Positions 43,939 to 52,920 of a stretch of 64,000 nt of DNA are shown here, piece by piece. A program made the translations under genes and the position numbers. The stretch comes from Pseudomonas fluorescens (GTDB lineage Bacteria > Pseudomonadota > Gammaproteobacteria > Pseudomonadales > Pseudomonadaceae). The stretch covers positions 62,001 to 126,000 of the forward strand of contig NZ_JAGGOG010000019.1 in NCBI RefSeq assembly GCF_018614655.1. The letters run 5' to 3'. Below the pieces are notes generated by a model. That model did no database searches. It had not been told where the DNA came from and saw only the letters and a program-made list of their open reading frames with translations. Positions within the stretch are counted from its first letter, which is position 1, and each line of letters begins with the position of its first letter.

Positions 43939-44826
43939 ATGACCAAAACTGCCACTACCGCGATTCCGGTCTTCAAGCTGTATGGGGAAAACCAACAATG
44001 GCCCACCCCGGATCTGTTGCACTGCGAAACCATCTCCCGGCGCAGCCGTGAGTATCAGTGGGAGATTGCACCGCACCGGCACGCGGACCTGTGTCAGTTG
44101 TTGTTTGTGTACAAGGGCCAGGCGCAGTTGGAGATCGAAGGCCAACGCACGGTGCTGAACGAGTCGACGCTGCAAGTCCTGCCGCCACTGTGCGTCCATG
44201 GCTTTCGGTTTTCCGAAGAGGTTGAAGGGTATGTCGTGACCCTCTCTGCACCGCTGGTGCTGCATTTGCAGGGGCAATTGGGTTCGGCGGTAGACGGTTT
44301 GAGTACCTTGGGCAGTTACCCTGCGGGCCAGGACGGTGACTACCTGAACAGCCTGTTCTCCCGGCTGCAGGATGAATACGCCGATGACCAGCCTGCGCGG
44401 GACATGATGATGCACGCCCTGGTCAGCGTGTTGCTGGTGTGGATCAGCCGCCAGGCCATCCAACGCCGCCATCCGCGGGCGCCCCGAGGACGCGAATACT
44501 TCCGGCACTTCACCCAACTGGTTGAACAGCACTACCGCGAACACCCGAAAATCGAAGACCTGGCCCACAAGCTGGGGATTTCGGTGTCTCACCTCAATGG
44601 CACCTGCCGGGAACTGGGGGGGCAACCGGCACTGCAGATCATGCACGACCGCCAATTGCTGGAAGCCAAGCGCCTGCTGACCTACACCAGCATGACCATC
44701 AATGAAATGTCGGAAGTGTTGGGGTTTTCCGACCCGACCAACTTCTCACGGCTGTTTCGCCGGCGTGTCGGGTTCTCGCCCAAGGCGTTTCGGGAGCAGT
44801 TGAAGGCCGATCGGGACGTTACCTGA
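43939..44826 (+). CDS. pobR: AraC-family activator of pobA
   Basis: 295 residues: N-terminal cupin-like effector domain (about 30-110, 'HRHADLCQLLFVYKGQAQLEIEG'-like) and C-terminal double helix-turn-helix AraC domain (about 195-290, with 'MSEVLGFSDPTNFSRLFRRRVGFSPKAF'). Divergent neighbour of pobA, as in other pseudomonads where an AraC-type PobR responds to 4-hydroxybenzoate. It overlaps a small convergent gene by eight bases at its end. Confidence 0.9.
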   Translation: MTKTATTAIPVFKLYGENQQWPTPDLLHCETISRRSREYQWEIAPHRHADLCQLLFVYKGQAQLEIEGQRTVLNESTLQVLPPLCVHGFRFSEEVEGYVVTLSAPLVLHLQGQLGSAVDGLSTLGSYPAGQDGDYLNSLFSRLQDEYADDQPARDMMMHALVSVLLVWISRQAIQRRHPRAPRGREYFRHFTQLVEQHYREHPKIEDLAHKLGISVSHLNGTCRELGGQPALQIMHDRQLLEAKRLLTYTSMTINEMSEVLGFSDPTNFSRLFRRRVGFSPKAFREQLKADRDVT

Positions 44827-44995
44827 GGGCGCTCAAGCTGGCGGTTTGGGGAATGCAGTGGTCACGGTCGCAACTGGCAGCCAGGCTCGGCTTCATGCGG
44901 GTCTGCTCGACGCGATAGGCGGCCGTGCCATACAACGCCGTGGCAGCAGCGCACAGGGTGAAAATCATCAGGTACTTTCTTGTTTTGATCGACAT
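44819..44995 (-). CDS. Small single-helix membrane protein
   Basis: 58 residues beginning MSIKTRKYLMIFTLC, with one transmembrane helix (about 8-26) and a Cys-pair tail ('SCDRDHCIPQTASL'). AGAGG lies seven bases before the ATG. The gene overlaps the pobR 3' end by eight bases, convergent. Real but of unknown function. Confidence 0.55.
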   Translation of the reverse strand: MSIKTRKYLMIFTLCAAATALYGTAAYRVEQTRMKPSLAASCDRDHCIPQTASLSALR

Positions 44996-45095
44996 GGTGC
45001 TGACCTCTGATCCGATCAAGAAGGTGCTTCAATCAGCATAGGTCAGACAGGGCAAGCCGCCATTATGGGGCGGTATTCAATACCTTTATGACGCG

Positions 45096-46001
45096 TTACA
45101 GACCGATATCCCACACCGGGTCTTCGGGAAACCTCAACACCAGAAAATCCAGCAGGCTGCGCAGCGCCGACGGCATGTGTTTGCGCGAGGCATACACCGC
45201 ATACATGTTCATCTGCCGGGGCTCGGCCTCGGGCAACAGGCGGGTCAGTTGGCCGCTGCGAATATAGTCCCCGGCCTGGTAGCTGGGCAGCATCGAGACC
45301 CCGGCACCGGCCAACGTCGCTCTTAGCAAGGTGCTGGCCTCGTTGGCGCTGATATTGCCTTGAACCGGCACCGATACTTGTTCGCCACCCTCTTCGAAAT
45401 GCCAGAGGCTTTTGCCGAAGTAGGAATGGGTCAGGCAGTTGTGTCGGGCAAGGTCTTCCACCTTGTGCGGTCGCGGATGTTCCAGCAGGTAAAGCGGCGA
45501 TGCACAAATCACCGAGCGGCAGACCGTAAGCTTGCGGGCGATCAGGTTGGGGTCCAGGTCATTGCTGGTGCGGATGGCCAGGTCGATGCGTTCATCCACC
45601 AGGTTCACCGTGCGGTCGAGCATTTGCAGGTCGACCGTGACCTGCGGGTAGCGTTTGACGTATTCGGCCATGGCATCCGCCAACTGCGCCTGGCCGAAGG
45701 AGGTGCTGACACTCAGGCGCAACAAGCCGCGCGGGGCTTCGTCCGGTTCGCTGACGGCGGCCTGCATGTCGCTGCACAGCTCCAGCATCTGTCGGCAACG
45801 GGGCAAGGTTTCACTGCCGGCGGCGGTCAGGCTCAGCTTGCGGGTGGTGCGGTGCATCAGCCGCGCGCCCACCCAATCCTCCAACTCTGCCAGGTAGCGC
45901 GACACCACCGGGCGTGACAGGTCCAGATGATCGGCAGCAGCCGACTGACTGCCCAGGTCCACCACCGCGACAAACACCCGCATTGCTTGAAGACGATCCA
46001 T
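45096..46001 (-). CDS. LysR-family regulator
   Basis: 301 residues: winged helix 'QSAAADHLDLSRPVVSRYLAELE' (about 18-40) and a LysR effector domain. Divergent from the metallo-hydrolase/oxidoreductase operon, with about 115 bases between the two starts, and so a likely regulator of it. Confidence 0.85.
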   Translation of the reverse strand: MDRLQAMRVFVAVVDLGSQSAAADHLDLSRPVVSRYLAELEDWVGARLMHRTTRKLSLTAAGSETLPRCRQMLELCSDMQAAVSEPDEAPRGLLRLSVSTSFGQAQLADAMAEYVKRYPQVTVDLQMLDRTVNLVDERIDLAIRTSNDLDPNLIARKLTVCRSVICASPLYLLEHPRPHKVEDLARHNCLTHSYFGKSLWHFEEGGEQVSVPVQGNISANEASTLLRATLAGAGVSMLPSYQAGDYIRSGQLTRLLPEAEPRQMNMYAVYASRKHMPSALRSLLDFLVLRFPEDPVWDIGL

Positions 46002-46115
46002 GATTTGCCCGATTTCAGAAACAAACTATGTTCAAGCATCGCATTTTTTGCTGCGTTCAGTGCAACTAAGCTCTGTCCATCGCCTGCCAAGGCCTATCGA
46101 CTGCTGGAGTTGCAC

Positions 46116-46982
46116 ATGTTCTCGATCCTCAAGCGTTTTGCACTGGCTTCGGCTGCCCTGGGCTTCGCCGCCCACGCCGCAGCCGCCGACCTGAGCCTGG
46201 ATGTCTACAACCCGGGTGAGGCAGCCATCTTCCCGGTCAGCTCGGTGTTGGTCAGCGGCCAGAAAGACGCGATCCTGGTAGACGCCCAGTTCGGCAAAGG
46301 CCAGGCCGAGCAACTGGTGCAGAAGATCCGCGCCAGTGGCAAGCAACTGACCACCATCTATATCAGCCACGGTGACCCGGACTACTACTTCGGCCTCGAC
46401 ACCCTGACCGCAGCGTTCCCCAAGGCCAAGGTCCTGGCACCCCAACCGGTGGTGGACCACATCAAGGCCACCGCGGCCGGCAAACTTGAATTCTGGGGCC
46501 CGAAAATGGGTGCCGACAAGCCCGCCAAGACCATCGTCCCCCAAGTGCTTGTAGGCCATGAGCTGACCCTTGAAGGGCAGAAACTGGAAGTGATCGGCCT
46601 CGACGGCCCGCAGCCGGACCGCAGCTTCGTGTGGATCCCATCAATCAAGGCGGTGGTCGGCGGTGTAGTCGTGGCTGAAAACATCCATGTGTGGATGGCT
46701 GACACTCAGAGCGCAAAATCCCACACGGACTGGCTGGCCACCCTGCAACGTATCGAAGACCTGAAACCGCGCAACGTGATTCCGGGTCACTACCTGGGCA
46801 CACCTTCGCTGAAATCCGTGGCGTTTACCGCTGACTACATCAAAGCCTTCGACGAAGAAACCGCCAAGGCCAAGGATTCCGCCGCACTGATTGCAGCCAT
46901 GAAAAAGCGTTACCCGAACCTGGCCGACGAAAGCTCCCTGGAGCTGAGTGCCAAAGTCGCCAAGGGCGAAATGAAGTGGTGA
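46116..46982 (+). CDS. Secreted MBL-fold metallo-hydrolase with variant metal motif
   Basis: 288 residues with a signal peptide (MFSILKRFALASAALGFAAHAAAA) and an MBL domain. Where canonical members have HxHxDH, this one has 'ISHGDPDYYFGLDTL', so the second His is Asp and the last is missing; later 'VIPGHYLG' supplies a His. One metal site may be lost. It is the first gene of a pair with an NmrA-like oxidoreductase 31 bases downstream. Substrate unknown. Confidence 0.78.
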   Translation: MFSILKRFALASAALGFAAHAAAADLSLDVYNPGEAAIFPVSSVLVSGQKDAILVDAQFGKGQAEQLVQKIRASGKQLTTIYISHGDPDYYFGLDTLTAAFPKAKVLAPQPVVDHIKATAAGKLEFWGPKMGADKPAKTIVPQVLVGHELTLEGQKLEVIGLDGPQPDRSFVWIPSIKAVVGGVVVAENIHVWMADTQSAKSHTDWLATLQRIEDLKPRNVIPGHYLGTPSLKSVAFTADYIKAFDEETAKAKDSAALIAAMKKRYPNLADESSLELSAKVAKGEMKW

Positions 46983-47013
46983 AGTGTTTCAACCTACCGT
47001 ACTGGAGAACGTC

Positions 47014-47628
47014 ATGAGCAAGATCGCAATTATCGGTGCCACCGGTCGTGCCGGTAGCCAACTGCTGGAAGAAGCCCTGCGTCGCGGCCACACCGTTACG
47101 GCCATTGCCCGTAATACCGACAAGATCGGCGTGCGCCCTGGTGTGAAGGTCAAACAGGTGGATGCCCTGGACGCTAATGCCCTGCAACAGGCCGTCGCCG
47201 GCAACGACGTGGTGATCAGCGCCGCGCACTTTGCCACCCTGCCTGCCAGTGCCGTGATTGGCCCGGTGAAGCAGGCCGGCGTGAAACGTCTGCTGGTGGT
47301 GGGCGGTGCCGCATCGCTGTTGTTGCCGGGCGGTGGTCGTGTGTTCGACAGCCCTGGTTTCCCGTCGGAGTACAAGGCTGAAGCCGGTGCGGGTATTGAG
47401 TTTCTCGACGCCTTGCGTCAGGAAAAAGAGCTGGACTGGACCTTTCTGTCGCCGTCGGCGGAGTTTGTCGAGGCTGAGCGCACCGGCAAATTCCGCCTGG
47501 GTCAGGATGATTTGTTGGTGAGCAGCGAAGGTCGCAGCTGGATCAGCTTTGCCGACTATGCGATTGCGTTGATTGATGAAGTGGAAACGCCAAAGCATTC
47601 GCGCCAGCGCTTTACTGTCGGGTATTGA
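47014..47628 (+). CDS. NmrA/atypical SDR NAD(P)-binding oxidoreductase
   Basis: 204 residues, atypical short-chain dehydrogenase: N-terminal 'IAIIGATGRAGSQLLEEALRRGH' (Rossmann GxxGxxG), 'VVISAAHF' and 'LLVVGGAAS'. No clear YxxxK catalytic pair. Such proteins reduce small carbonyls or sense NAD(P). GGAG lies upstream of the ATG at 47014. Second gene after the metallo-hydrolase. Confidence 0.85.
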   Translation: MSKIAIIGATGRAGSQLLEEALRRGHTVTAIARNTDKIGVRPGVKVKQVDALDANALQQAVAGNDVVISAAHFATLPASAVIGPVKQAGVKRLLVVGGAASLLLPGGGRVFDSPGFPSEYKAEAGAGIEFLDALRQEKELDWTFLSPSAEFVEAERTGKFRLGQDDLLVSSEGRSWISFADYAIALIDEVETPKHSRQRFTVGY

Positions 47629-47632
47629 TGAC

Positions 47633-47755
47633 AATGTGGGAGCGGCGGTGCGACGATTCGACTTGCTCGCGAATACGGAGTGTCAGGCAAATATGTATCA
47701 ACTGACCCACCGCCTTCGCGAGCAAGTCGAATCGTCGCACCGCCGCTCCCACATT
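47633..47755. repeat. 41-bp perfect inverted-repeat REP-like element
   Basis: Arms 47633-47673 and 47715-47755 are perfectly complementary (AATGTGGGAGCGGCGGTGCG...) with a 41-base spacer holding a TGTCAG/CTGA dyad. It lies between convergent genes and may terminate both. Related to the elements at 23360-23448 and 12011-12040, with insertions that keep both arms in step. Confidence 0.92.
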
Positions 47756-47773
47756 TAATCGGCATTGTCCGGA

Positions 47774-48640
47774 CTACTGTGCCTGGCTGACCAACCAGGT
47801 CAGTAACGCTTCAAGCCCCACCGACGGCTCCGTCCCCTGCGGATACACTAGGTAATACCCCATCCCCGTCGGCACTCTCAATTCAAATGGCATCACCAGC
47901 CGCCCGGCCTTGAGGTCTTCGCCGATCAACGCGCTGTCGCCAATCGCCACGCCTGACCCCTGTGACGCCACGGTCATGGCCAGGTCCAGCGTCTCGAAAT
48001 GATACCCCTGGCTCAAGTTACCCAACCGTGTACCGGCCGCCTTCAACCACAACGCCCAATCGCGCTCATCCCGCGTGGGGTGCAACAGCACCTGCCGCTG
48101 CAAGTCCGCCGGCGTCTGCAAACCCGCCCGCAAGGCCGGTGCGCAAACCGGCGTGAGTTGCTCATCAAACAGATGCCAAGCCTGAGCCGACTGTTCACCG
48201 ACGGGCGCATAGATCACCGCCGCATCAAACTGCTCACGACGAAAATCCACGGTGTAGGCCACGGTGGTGGTGAGTTCCACCGGCACATCTGGCCGTTCCT
48301 GCTGCCACTGCATCAGCCGTGGCAGCAGCCAGCGCATGACACAGGTGGGGGCCTTGAGTTGCAAGGTCTCGCGGCGGCAGCCGATCTGCTCCACCGCCTC
48401 ACCGATCAGGCCGAACACTTGCTGCGCCCGTAGCGACCACTCGCGCCCCTCATCGGTCAGGCTCAAGCCTCGGGCCTGACGCTGGAACAGCGGGTAGCCC
48501 AGATGGCTTTCCAGCCCGGCAATCTGTCGGCTGACCGCGCCCTGGGTGATGTGCAATTGCTCGGCAGCACGGGTGAAGTTGCAGCACTGAGCCGTGACCC
48601 AGAAGGTGTGCAGTGCGGGCAACGGTGGAAGGCGTTTCAT
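47774..48640 (-). CDS. LysR-family regulator (GcvA type)
   Basis: 288 residues. 'NFTRAAEQLHITQGAVSRQIAGLE' helix-turn-helix, then 'SHLGYPLFQRQARGLSLTDEGRE' typical of GcvA-like regulators. Divergent from the decarboxylase gene (115 bases between starts), hence a probable regulator of it. The start at 48640 (MKRLPPLPALHTF) is chosen by family fit. Confidence 0.85.
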   Translation of the reverse strand: MKRLPPLPALHTFWVTAQCCNFTRAAEQLHITQGAVSRQIAGLESHLGYPLFQRQARGLSLTDEGREWSLRAQQVFGLIGEAVEQIGCRRETLQLKAPTCVMRWLLPRLMQWQQERPDVPVELTTTVAYTVDFRREQFDAAVIYAPVGEQSAQAWHLFDEQLTPVCAPALRAGLQTPADLQRQVLLHPTRDERDWALWLKAAGTRLGNLSQGYHFETLDLAMTVASQGSGVAIGDSALIGEDLKAGRLVMPFELRVPTGMGYYLVYPQGTEPSVGLEALLTWLVSQAQ

Positions 48641-48755
48641 CGGGCAGCAGCCATGACGTGAGGACATGGCTAGTATGACTTTTTATCGATTGTTGCCGCT
48701 ACAGCCCAGCCGTCCAATAGCGCTCTCGTCTCAATTAACAATAAGGGCTTTTGAA

Positions 48756-50381
48756 ATGGCGACGTGTGGCGAAGCATTGGTCAAGCTGCTGGAAGGCTAC
48801 GGCGTGGAACAGGTGTTCGGCATCCCCGGGGTTCACACCGTGGAGCTGTATCGAGGCCTCGCTCGCTCCAGCATCCGCCACGTCACCCCGCGCCACGAAC
48901 AGGGCGCCGGTTTTATGGCCGACGGTTATGCCCGCACCAGCGGCAAACCCGGCGTGTGTTTCATCATCACCGGCCCAGGCATGACCAACATCACCACCGC
49001 CATGGGCCAGGCCTACGCCGATTCGATCCCGATGCTGGTGATTTCCAGCGTGCAATCGCGCAGCCAGTTGGGCGGCGGGCGCGGCAAGTTGCATGAACTG
49101 CCGAACCAGGGCGCGCTGGTCGCCGGTGTCGCGGCGTTTTCCCATACCTTGATGTCGGCCGCCGAATTACCGGGCGTGCTGGCGCGGGCGTTTGCGCTGT
49201 TCCAGGCTGGGCGGCCGCGTCCGGTGCATATCGAGATCCCCCTGGATGTGCTGGTGGAGAATGCCGATGCGCTGCTGGGCAGTGAGCCGATCAGTGTCGC
49301 CCGTGCCGGTGCTGCGCCGTCGGCGGTCAAGCAGATGAGCCAGTGGCTGGCAGCAGCCAAGCGGCCGCTGATCCTGGCCGGTGGCGGTGCCATCGACGCC
49401 GCTGGCGAACTGACCCGCCTGGCCGAAACCCTTGGCGCACCGGTGGCCCTGACCATCAATGCCAAAGGCATGCTGGCGGCCAACCATCCGCTGTTGATCG
49501 GTTCCACCCAAACCCTGGTGGCCACCCGCGCGCTGGTCGCCGAAGCGGATGTGGTATTGGCTATCGGCACTGAATTGGCCGAAACCGACTACGACGTCAC
49601 CTTCGCCGGCGGCTTCGAAATTCCCGGTGCCTTGCTGCGCATCGACATCGACCCGGACCAGACCGTACGCAATTACCCGCCGCAGGTGGCGCTGGTGGCT
49701 GACGCGCAGATTGCCGCCGAAGCGTTGCTGGACGCGTTAAATCACCAACCGCTGCCGCCTCGTCACGATGATTGGGGCGTCAACCGCGTCGCCCGCCTGT
49801 GGGCCGACTTGGCACCCACCTGGGACGCTGCCTCCCGCGCGCAAACCCTGTTCCTCAACACCGTTCTGGAAGAGCTGCCCGAGGTGGTATTGGTGGGCGA
49901 CTCCACCCAACCGGTCTACACCGGCAACCTGACCCTGAACCTCAATCAACCGCGTCGCTGGTTCAACTCGTCCACCGGCTACGGCACCCTCGGCTACGCC
50001 CTGCCCGCCGCCATCGGTGCCTGGCTGGGGCGCGGTAGCAAGGCGCCGGTGGTGTGCCTGATCGGTGACGGTGGGCTGCAATTCACCCTGCCGGAACTGG
50101 CCAGCGCCGTGGAGGCACGCACGCCGATCATCGTCCTGCTGTGGAATAACCAGGGCTATGAAGAGATCAAGAAATACATGGTCAACCGCTCTATCGAGCC
50201 GGTTGGCGTGGACATCTACACCCCGGACTTTATCGGCGTGGCCAAGGCTCTGGGCTGCGCCGCCCAGGCCATCCGCGGCGTTGAAGAACTGCGTACGGCA
50301 TTACGCGAAGCCGCTGGCCGCCAGGGGCCGACGCTGATTGAAATCGACCAAGGTTTGTGGATGCAGGACGCATCGGTATGA
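48756..50381 (+). CDS. aruI: Thiamine-diphosphate decarboxylase, 5-guanidino-2-oxopentanoate type
   Basis: 541 residues, three-domain ThDP enzyme. Catalytic Glu in 'TPRHEQGAGFMADGYART' (about 50), and the ThDP/Mg motif 'CLIGDGGLQFTLPEL...LLWNNQGY' (about 434-468). The sequence style matches AruI, which decarboxylates 5-guanidino-2-oxopentanoate in the arginine transaminase route. The partner arginine:pyruvate transaminase (AruH) is not next to it, so a related 2-oxo acid is possible. Probably controlled by the divergent LysR gene. Confidence 0.75.
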   Translation: MATCGEALVKLLEGYGVEQVFGIPGVHTVELYRGLARSSIRHVTPRHEQGAGFMADGYARTSGKPGVCFIITGPGMTNITTAMGQAYADSIPMLVISSVQSRSQLGGGRGKLHELPNQGALVAGVAAFSHTLMSAAELPGVLARAFALFQAGRPRPVHIEIPLDVLVENADALLGSEPISVARAGAAPSAVKQMSQWLAAAKRPLILAGGGAIDAAGELTRLAETLGAPVALTINAKGMLAANHPLLIGSTQTLVATRALVAEADVVLAIGTELAETDYDVTFAGGFEIPGALLRIDIDPDQTVRNYPPQVALVADAQIAAEALLDALNHQPLPPRHDDWGVNRVARLWADLAPTWDAASRAQTLFLNTVLEELPEVVLVGDSTQPVYTGNLTLNLNQPRRWFNSSTGYGTLGYALPAAIGAWLGRGSKAPVVCLIGDGGLQFTLPELASAVEARTPIIVLLWNNQGYEEIKKYMVNRSIEPVGVDIYTPDFIGVAKALGCAAQAIRGVEELRTALREAAGRQGPTLIEIDQGLWMQDASV

Positions 50382-50409
50382 GTGTCGCGCTCGAAGGTCT
50401 GTAGTCAAC

Positions 50410-50434
50410 GGTCAACGGCGCGCAGGCGTTGACC
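50410..50434. terminator. Hairpin downstream of the decarboxylase gene
   Basis: GGTCAACG-N9-CGTTGACC, an 8-bp perfect stem 29 bases after the aruI stop. No T tract follows, so termination is only likely. Confidence 0.35.
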
Positions 50435-50592
50435 TGTTGGAGGGTCATCAACCGGGCGACCGAAGCCACGCGCTCACCGTTATCCCACGGCGAGCCCATC
50501 CCGCATTTTTTCAATAGCCCCAACGACTTTCTCATTTGCCTCTCTCCCATCGGCGCGGCCTAATAATGCCCTTGTCATTTCAAGGCCCGCCC

Positions 50593-51780
50593 ATGGAAAC
50601 CGTTCACGCGAAACCCGCCACCGCCCTCTGGCTGATGATCAGTGTCGTGTTGGTCGCCCTCAACCTGCGACCGTCGATGGCTGCGGTCGGCCCATTGTTG
50701 TCGTCGATTCGCGCCGATGTGCCCTTGAGTTTCAGCAGTGCCTCATTGCTGACCATGTTGCCGGTCATGGCCATGGGTCTGGCGATGTTCTTTGGCATGG
50801 GCTTGGCCAAGCGCCTCGGAGAGCACCGCAGCATTGTGCTGTCGCTGGTAGTGATTGGCCTGGCGACGGTGTCGCGGCTGTTTCTCGACTCGACGCTGGA
50901 GCTGATCATCAGTGCCATCGCAGCCGGGGTGGGGATCGCGATGATCCAGGCGTTGATGCCGGCGCTGATCAAATCCCGTTTCAGCGATAACGTTTCGCTG
51001 TTCATGGGCCTGTACGTCACCGCCATCATGGGCGGCGCGGCCCTCGCAGCGTCGTTCTCGCCCTTCGTCCAGGTGCGCACCGAAAGTTGGCGCATTGGCC
51101 TGGCAATCTGGGCGGTGCTGGCCGTGTTGGCGCTGGTGTTCTGGTACACCCAGCGCTCGGTGCTGGCACCGCTGCCGCACGCAGGATCGGGGCAGCAGGA
51201 ATCGTTTTTCGGCAATCGTCGCGCGTGGTTGCTGGCGATCTTCTTCGGTCTGGGTACCGCGTCCTACACCTGCGTACTGGCCTGGTTGGCGCCGTACTAC
51301 GTGGAGCAAGGCTGGAGCGAACAGAACGCCGGCCTGCTGCTGGGCTTTCTGACCGCCATGGAAGTGGTCTCAGGCTTGATCACGCCGGCCATCGCCAACC
51401 GGCGCCAGGACAAGCGTGGCGTGGTTGCGGTGTTGCTGGTGCTGATCATCGCCGGTTTCTGCGGCCTGATTCTGTCCCCCCAACACTTGAGCTTGCTGTG
51501 GCCGTGCCTGCTGGGCCTGGGCATTGGCGGTTTGTTTCCGATGAGCCTGATCCTGTCCCTCGACCACCTGGACAACCCGCGCCGCGCCGGAGGCCTGACG
51601 GCATTCGTGCAAGGTATCGGCTATTTGATCGCCGGCCTGTCGCCGCTGATTGCCGGGATGATCCGCGACCAACTGGGCAGCTTCGAATGGGCCTGGTGGT
51701 CGCTGACGGCGGTGATGGTGGTCATGTTGCTGATCGTGCTGCGCTTCGATCCACGGCATTACGCCCGGCATATTAAATAG
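50593..51780 (+). CDS. CynX/NimT-family MFS transporter
   Basis: 395 residues with twelve hydrophobic segments. 'VVLVALNLRPSMAAVGPLL' at helix 1 and 'LSLDHLDNPRRAGGLTAFVQG' near helix 10 are family marks of CynX/NimT carriers (cyanate or nitroimidazole transport). It is not adjacent to the cyn operon, 11 kb away, and E. coli CynX itself has no proven cyanate transport. The start at 50593 has AAGG upstream. Followed by a LysR gene on the same strand. Confidence 0.82.
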   Translation: METVHAKPATALWLMISVVLVALNLRPSMAAVGPLLSSIRADVPLSFSSASLLTMLPVMAMGLAMFFGMGLAKRLGEHRSIVLSLVVIGLATVSRLFLDSTLELIISAIAAGVGIAMIQALMPALIKSRFSDNVSLFMGLYVTAIMGGAALAASFSPFVQVRTESWRIGLAIWAVLAVLALVFWYTQRSVLAPLPHAGSGQQESFFGNRRAWLLAIFFGLGTASYTCVLAWLAPYYVEQGWSEQNAGLLLGFLTAMEVVSGLITPAIANRRQDKRGVVAVLLVLIIAGFCGLILSPQHLSLLWPCLLGLGIGGLFPMSLILSLDHLDNPRRAGGLTAFVQGIGYLIAGLSPLIAGMIRDQLGSFEWAWWSLTAVMVVMLLIVLRFDPRHYARHIK

Positions 51781-51943
51781 CGCGAGCTAGAGCCTTTGGT
51801 CGCAGCGTCGTATTCAAAACACTATTTGTCCCACACCAAACATAGAAAGGAGCTACAGACCTTTCTATTGGTACGCTCGTTCCGTTAACATTTTGACCCT
51901 GTATTGCGCTGCAACAGCGCAAAGGGCTTATCGGACGGAATGG

Positions 51944-52879
51944 ATGCTAAACAGCAACTTGCTTAGAAAGCTCGATATGCAGGACCTGATGGTGTTTATC
52001 GCTGTGTATGAGCAAAGCAGCGTCACCGAGGTGTCCGAAACCCTCTACGTCAGCCAGTCCACCGTGAGCTATAGCTTGAAGAAACTGCGCACCAGTTTCG
52101 AGGACGATTTGTTTATCAATACCCGGGCCGGTATGCGCCCCACGTACAAGGCCACCAGCATGTACGGCCATGTGCAGAAGATCCTGGAAAGCATCAACCT
52201 GTGTCATGCCGGCAGCCAGGTGTTCGACCCGACCCAGGAAGCCGTGACCTTCAACATCTGCGCCCCGGAATACTTCGAGCAACTGATCCTGCCCCGGCTG
52301 CTGAAGAACTTCGATCACGCCGACCTGCCGGTGATCGTCAACGTACAGAAACTGGAAACCGACATCCCCGCCGAAGCCTTGCGCAGCGGCAGCCTGGACC
52401 TGGTGATCTGTTTCGGACCGCACTTTCATCGCACCCACAAGGACCTCAAGACGCAAATGTTGTTAGAGGACGATCTGGTCTGTGTCTTCGATAAGCGTTC
52501 GGCCCCTCGCGAGCCGGCATTCAGCCTGCAATCCTTCGTGGCCCGGCGCCATGTATTCCCCACGCCCTGGACCTCCGACACCAACATGATCGACGGCTGG
52601 CTGGCCCGCCAGGCCCACAAGCGCCAGGTGATTGCCCGGGCCAACAGCTACAGCGCAGCGCTGAAGATGATCACCGGCACTGATTTCATCGTCACCCTGC
52701 CCCGGCGAGTGCAGAAACTGCTGGCGGTCGAGCCGCTGTTCGGCCATTGCGAAGCACCCAACGGCCTGCCGGGGTTCACCCTGGAGATGCAATGGAATGA
52801 ATCCAGCGAACAGGACAATGCCAACACCTGGTTTCGCGAGCAGGTGGTGAAGGTGTGTGGGGCTCAGGGAGTGCTGTAG
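51944..52879 (+). CDS. LysR-family regulator (NodD-like)
   Basis: 311 residues. DNA-binding region 'SVTEVSETLYVSQSTVSYSLKKLRTSFEDDLFINT' and a NodD/PhcA-like effector domain. The start at 51944 (MLNSNLLRKLDMQDLMVF) fits the family. Its last two codons and stop (CTG-TAG) lie in the TGTAG end of a palindromic repeat, so the repeat defines the C-terminus. Target unknown; the CynX-like gene upstream is a candidate. Confidence 0.85.
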   Translation: MLNSNLLRKLDMQDLMVFIAVYEQSSVTEVSETLYVSQSTVSYSLKKLRTSFEDDLFINTRAGMRPTYKATSMYGHVQKILESINLCHAGSQVFDPTQEAVTFNICAPEYFEQLILPRLLKNFDHADLPVIVNVQKLETDIPAEALRSGSLDLVICFGPHFHRTHKDLKTQMLLEDDLVCVFDKRSAPREPAFSLQSFVARRHVFPTPWTSDTNMIDGWLARQAHKRQVIARANSYSAALKMITGTDFIVTLPRRVQKLLAVEPLFGHCEAPNGLPGFTLEMQWNESSEQDNANTWFREQVVKVCGAQGVL

Positions 52880-52909
52880 CCGCTGCCGAGGTATGAGGCT
52901 GCGGCTACA
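52875..52909. repeat. 35-base internally deleted copy of the 110-bp repeat
   Basis: TGTAGCCGCTGCCGAGG and GCGGCTACA are the two ends of the repeat seen at 8410 and 12048, but the middle 75 bases are missing. It overlaps the stop codon of the LysR gene. A minimal version that keeps only the terminal inverted repeats. Confidence 0.75.
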
Positions 52910-52920
52910 GGATTTCGGGG

